DNA of 23,934 bases from Parashewanella sp049608225 (lineage in GTDB: Bacteria > Pseudomonadota > Gammaproteobacteria > Enterobacterales > Shewanellaceae), in assembly GCA_049608225.1 (NCBI GenBank), contig JBMYXI010000050.1, positions 1 to 23,934 on the forward strand, written 5' to 3'. Positions 22,905 to 23,934 of the stretch are shown piece by piece; the stretch's first letter is position 1; every line of letters begins with the position of its first letter. The notes below the pieces were generated by a model. It was not told where the DNA came from, did no database searches, and worked only from the letters and a program-made list of their open reading frames with translations. A program made the translations under genes and the position numbers.

Positions 22905-22941
22905 TTGCACTTTTTGCCAGTTTTCTGTACTATCTCGCGCC
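22905..22941 (+). promoter_or_regulatory. Promoter of the rpsF ribosomal operon with GC-rich discriminator
   Basis: TTGCAC (22905-22910), a 17-bp spacer and TACTAT (22928-22933) are followed by the discriminator CTCGCGCC (22934-22941). GC-rich discriminators are typical of promoters repressed by ppGpp/DksA, which fits ribosomal protein genes. Transcription would start near 22940, about 85 nt before rpsF. Confidence 0.7.
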
Positions 22942-22960
22942 TAATTCAGTCGTTAATTTC

Positions 22961-23020
22961 GTTCCTTGCCTCACTTTGGTTTGACTGATCCCAACACGAG
23001 GCTACATAACCGAAAGGAAT
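22961..23020 (+). promoter_or_regulatory. S6:S18-binding leader (autoregulatory RNA) of rpsF
   Basis: TTCCTT (22962-22967) pairs with AAGGAA (23014-23019), and GCCTC (22968-22972) pairs with GAGGC (22998-23002). This leaves an 11-nt bulge (23003-23013) on the 3' side that contains ACCGA; TTGG (22976-22979) can pair with CCAA (22991-22994) further up. A helix with a 3' bulge presenting CCG is the hallmark of the known S6:S18 leader motif, which mimics the S6:S18 site in 16S rRNA. The outer helix contains the rpsF SD, so binding of S6:S18 would block translation. Confidence 0.75.
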
Positions 23021-23025
23021 AGTAA

Positions 23026-23427
23026 ATGCGTCATTACGAAATCGTATTTATGGTTCACCCAGATCAAAGTGAACAAGTCCCAGGTATGATCGAGCGTTAC
23101 ACTGGTGTTATCACCGAAGCTAACGGTACTGTTCATCGCTTGGAAGATTGGGGTCGTCGTCAATTGGCATACCCAGTTCTTGAACTGCACAAAGCACACT
23201 ACGTACTTATGAACGTAGAAGCTACAGCAGAAGCTATCGAAGAATTAGAAACAGCTTTCCGTTTCAACGATGCTGTTCTGCGTAACATGGTAATGCGTAC
23301 TAAGCATGCTGTGACTGAAGCTTCTCCAATGGCTAAAGCAAAAGATGAGCGTGATTCACGTCGTGCATCAGCTGCTGAAAAAGCCCCTGTAGAAGCACAA
23401 GAAAGCGCTGAAGCAGCCGCTGAGTAA
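23026..23427 (+). CDS. rpsF: 30S ribosomal protein S6
   Basis: S6 binds S18 in the platform of the 30S subunit. The 133-aa protein begins MRHYEIVFMVHPDQSEQVPG and contains the typical RLEDWGRRQLAYPV and AFRFNDAVLRNMVMR. The C-terminal tail (about 100-133) is rich in Ala and Glu; acidic tails in E. coli S6 are substrates for RimK glutamylation. ATG 23026 has its SD (AAGGAA) inside the leader helix, in line with autoregulation. priB starts 8 bp after the stop, so the genes form an operon. Confidence 0.98.
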   Translation: MRHYEIVFMVHPDQSEQVPGMIERYTGVITEANGTVHRLEDWGRRQLAYPVLELHKAHYVLMNVEATAEAIEELETAFRFNDAVLRNMVMRTKHAVTEASPMAKAKDERDSRRASAAEKAPVEAQESAEAAAE

Positions 23428-23435
23428 ATTTATCT

Positions 23436-23741
23436 GTGACCACCAATCACGTTAGTTTGTCAGGCCAAATTAAGCGTCTGAAAAACATGAATAGCCCAGC
23501 AGGCATTCCACATTGGATAGTCACACTTGAGCACAAATCGCAGCAATATGAAGCTGAGCTTCTACGACCTGTGTATTTGCAAATTCATGTGATTTTGAGT
23601 GGTAAGCGCTATGCGCAACTAGCAGTAAATTTACAAGCTGGTATGGAAATGAATGTTGAAGGGTTCCTCAATGTTCAAACGGGTCGCAATGGTCAACATC
23701 GCACTGTTATCCATGCCAATAAAGTCGAATTGAAAACTTAG
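23436..23741 (+). CDS. priB: Primosomal replication protein N (PriB)
   Basis: PriB is a small dimeric OB-fold protein related to SSB. It binds single-stranded DNA and PriA to restart stalled replication forks. The 101-aa length fits the family. It starts at GTG 23436 (MTTNHVSLSGQIKR) and shows HWIVTLEHKSQQYEA and NVEGFLNVQTGRNGQHRTVI. Placement between rpsF and rpsR is conserved. Its stop codon TAG lies within TAGGAG, part of the SD of rpsR, so translation of priB and rpsR is closely linked. Confidence 0.96.
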   Translation: MTTNHVSLSGQIKRLKNMNSPAGIPHWIVTLEHKSQQYEAELLRPVYLQIHVILSGKRYAQLAVNLQAGMEMNVEGFLNVQTGRNGQHRTVIHANKVELKT

Positions 23742-23753
23742 GAGACTGTCAAA

Positions 23754-23934
23754 ATGGCACGTTATTTCCGTCGTCGTAAGTTCTGCCGTTTCACCTCTGA
23801 AGGTGTTGCAGAAATTGATTACAAAGATATTGTTACACTAAAAAACTACATCACTGAGAGCGGCAAAATCGTTCCTAGTCGTATCACTGGTACTAGTGCT
23901 AAATATCAACGTCAACTAGCTCGCGCTATCAAGC
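23754..23934 (+). CDS. rpsR: 30S ribosomal protein S18 (cut by the window end)
   Basis: The first 60 codons are present (MARYFRRRKFCRFTSEG, then IDYKDIVTLKNYITESG and SAKYQRQLARAIK), about four fifths of the usual 75 aa; the rest lies beyond the window. S18 pairs with S6 on the ribosome and in the autoregulatory leader. The SD TAGGAG overlaps the priB stop. rplI would be the expected next gene. Confidence 0.97.
   Translation, partial: MARYFRRRKFCRFTSEGVAEIDYKDIVTLKNYITESGKIVPSRITGTSAKYQRQLARAIK

Overview
This window looks like chromosomal DNA from a low-GC marine gammaproteobacterium, most likely Shewanellaceae or a close relative. Parashewanella is a guess from overall character and was not tested. 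The evidence is the set of core genes (dnaB, alr, yjeT, purA, motX, rnr, rlmB, rpsF, priB, rpsR), an S46 dipeptidyl peptidase, a TIGR03899-family protein, and a sodium-type polar flagellar gene behind a sigma-28-type promoter.

Layout: (1) 1-2900, two leftward genes for large unassigned proteins that look like distant paralogues of each other. (2) 2900-6000, a leftward TIGR03899-family gene and a secreted S46 peptidase. (3) 6050-6130, a compound palindrome, then the rightward replication/cell-wall pair dnaB-alr. (4) 8800-12200, a kinase-like protein, a GNAT acetyltransferase and two orphan proteins. (5) 12300-17100, yjeT, purA, motX and rnr, with clear terminators after purA and rnr. (6) 17100-20900, a leftward Cys-rich orphan and two rightward protein tyrosine phosphatase (PTP) genes, all lying between rnr and its usual partner rlmB. 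(7) 20900-22800, rlmB and a convergent ankyrin-repeat gene. (8) 22900-end, the ribosomal operon rpsF-priB-rpsR (cut by the window edge), with a promoter and an S6:S18-type autoregulatory leader.

The main theme is that conserved housekeeping genes alternate with single genes or small clusters of eukaryote-like or orphan proteins: two full-domain PTPs, one ankyrin protein, two proteins that both keep a His-Glu-Gln-Cys arrangement like that of clan CE cysteine proteases/acetyltransferases (YopJ, Ulp1, ChlaDub types), and three orphans. They have no sec-type signal peptides and several have polar, disordered N-termini, so a repertoire of secreted effectors acting on a eukaryotic host is a reasonable inference. 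No secretion-system gene, chaperone, transposase, integrase, tRNA, rRNA or CRISPR array was seen here.
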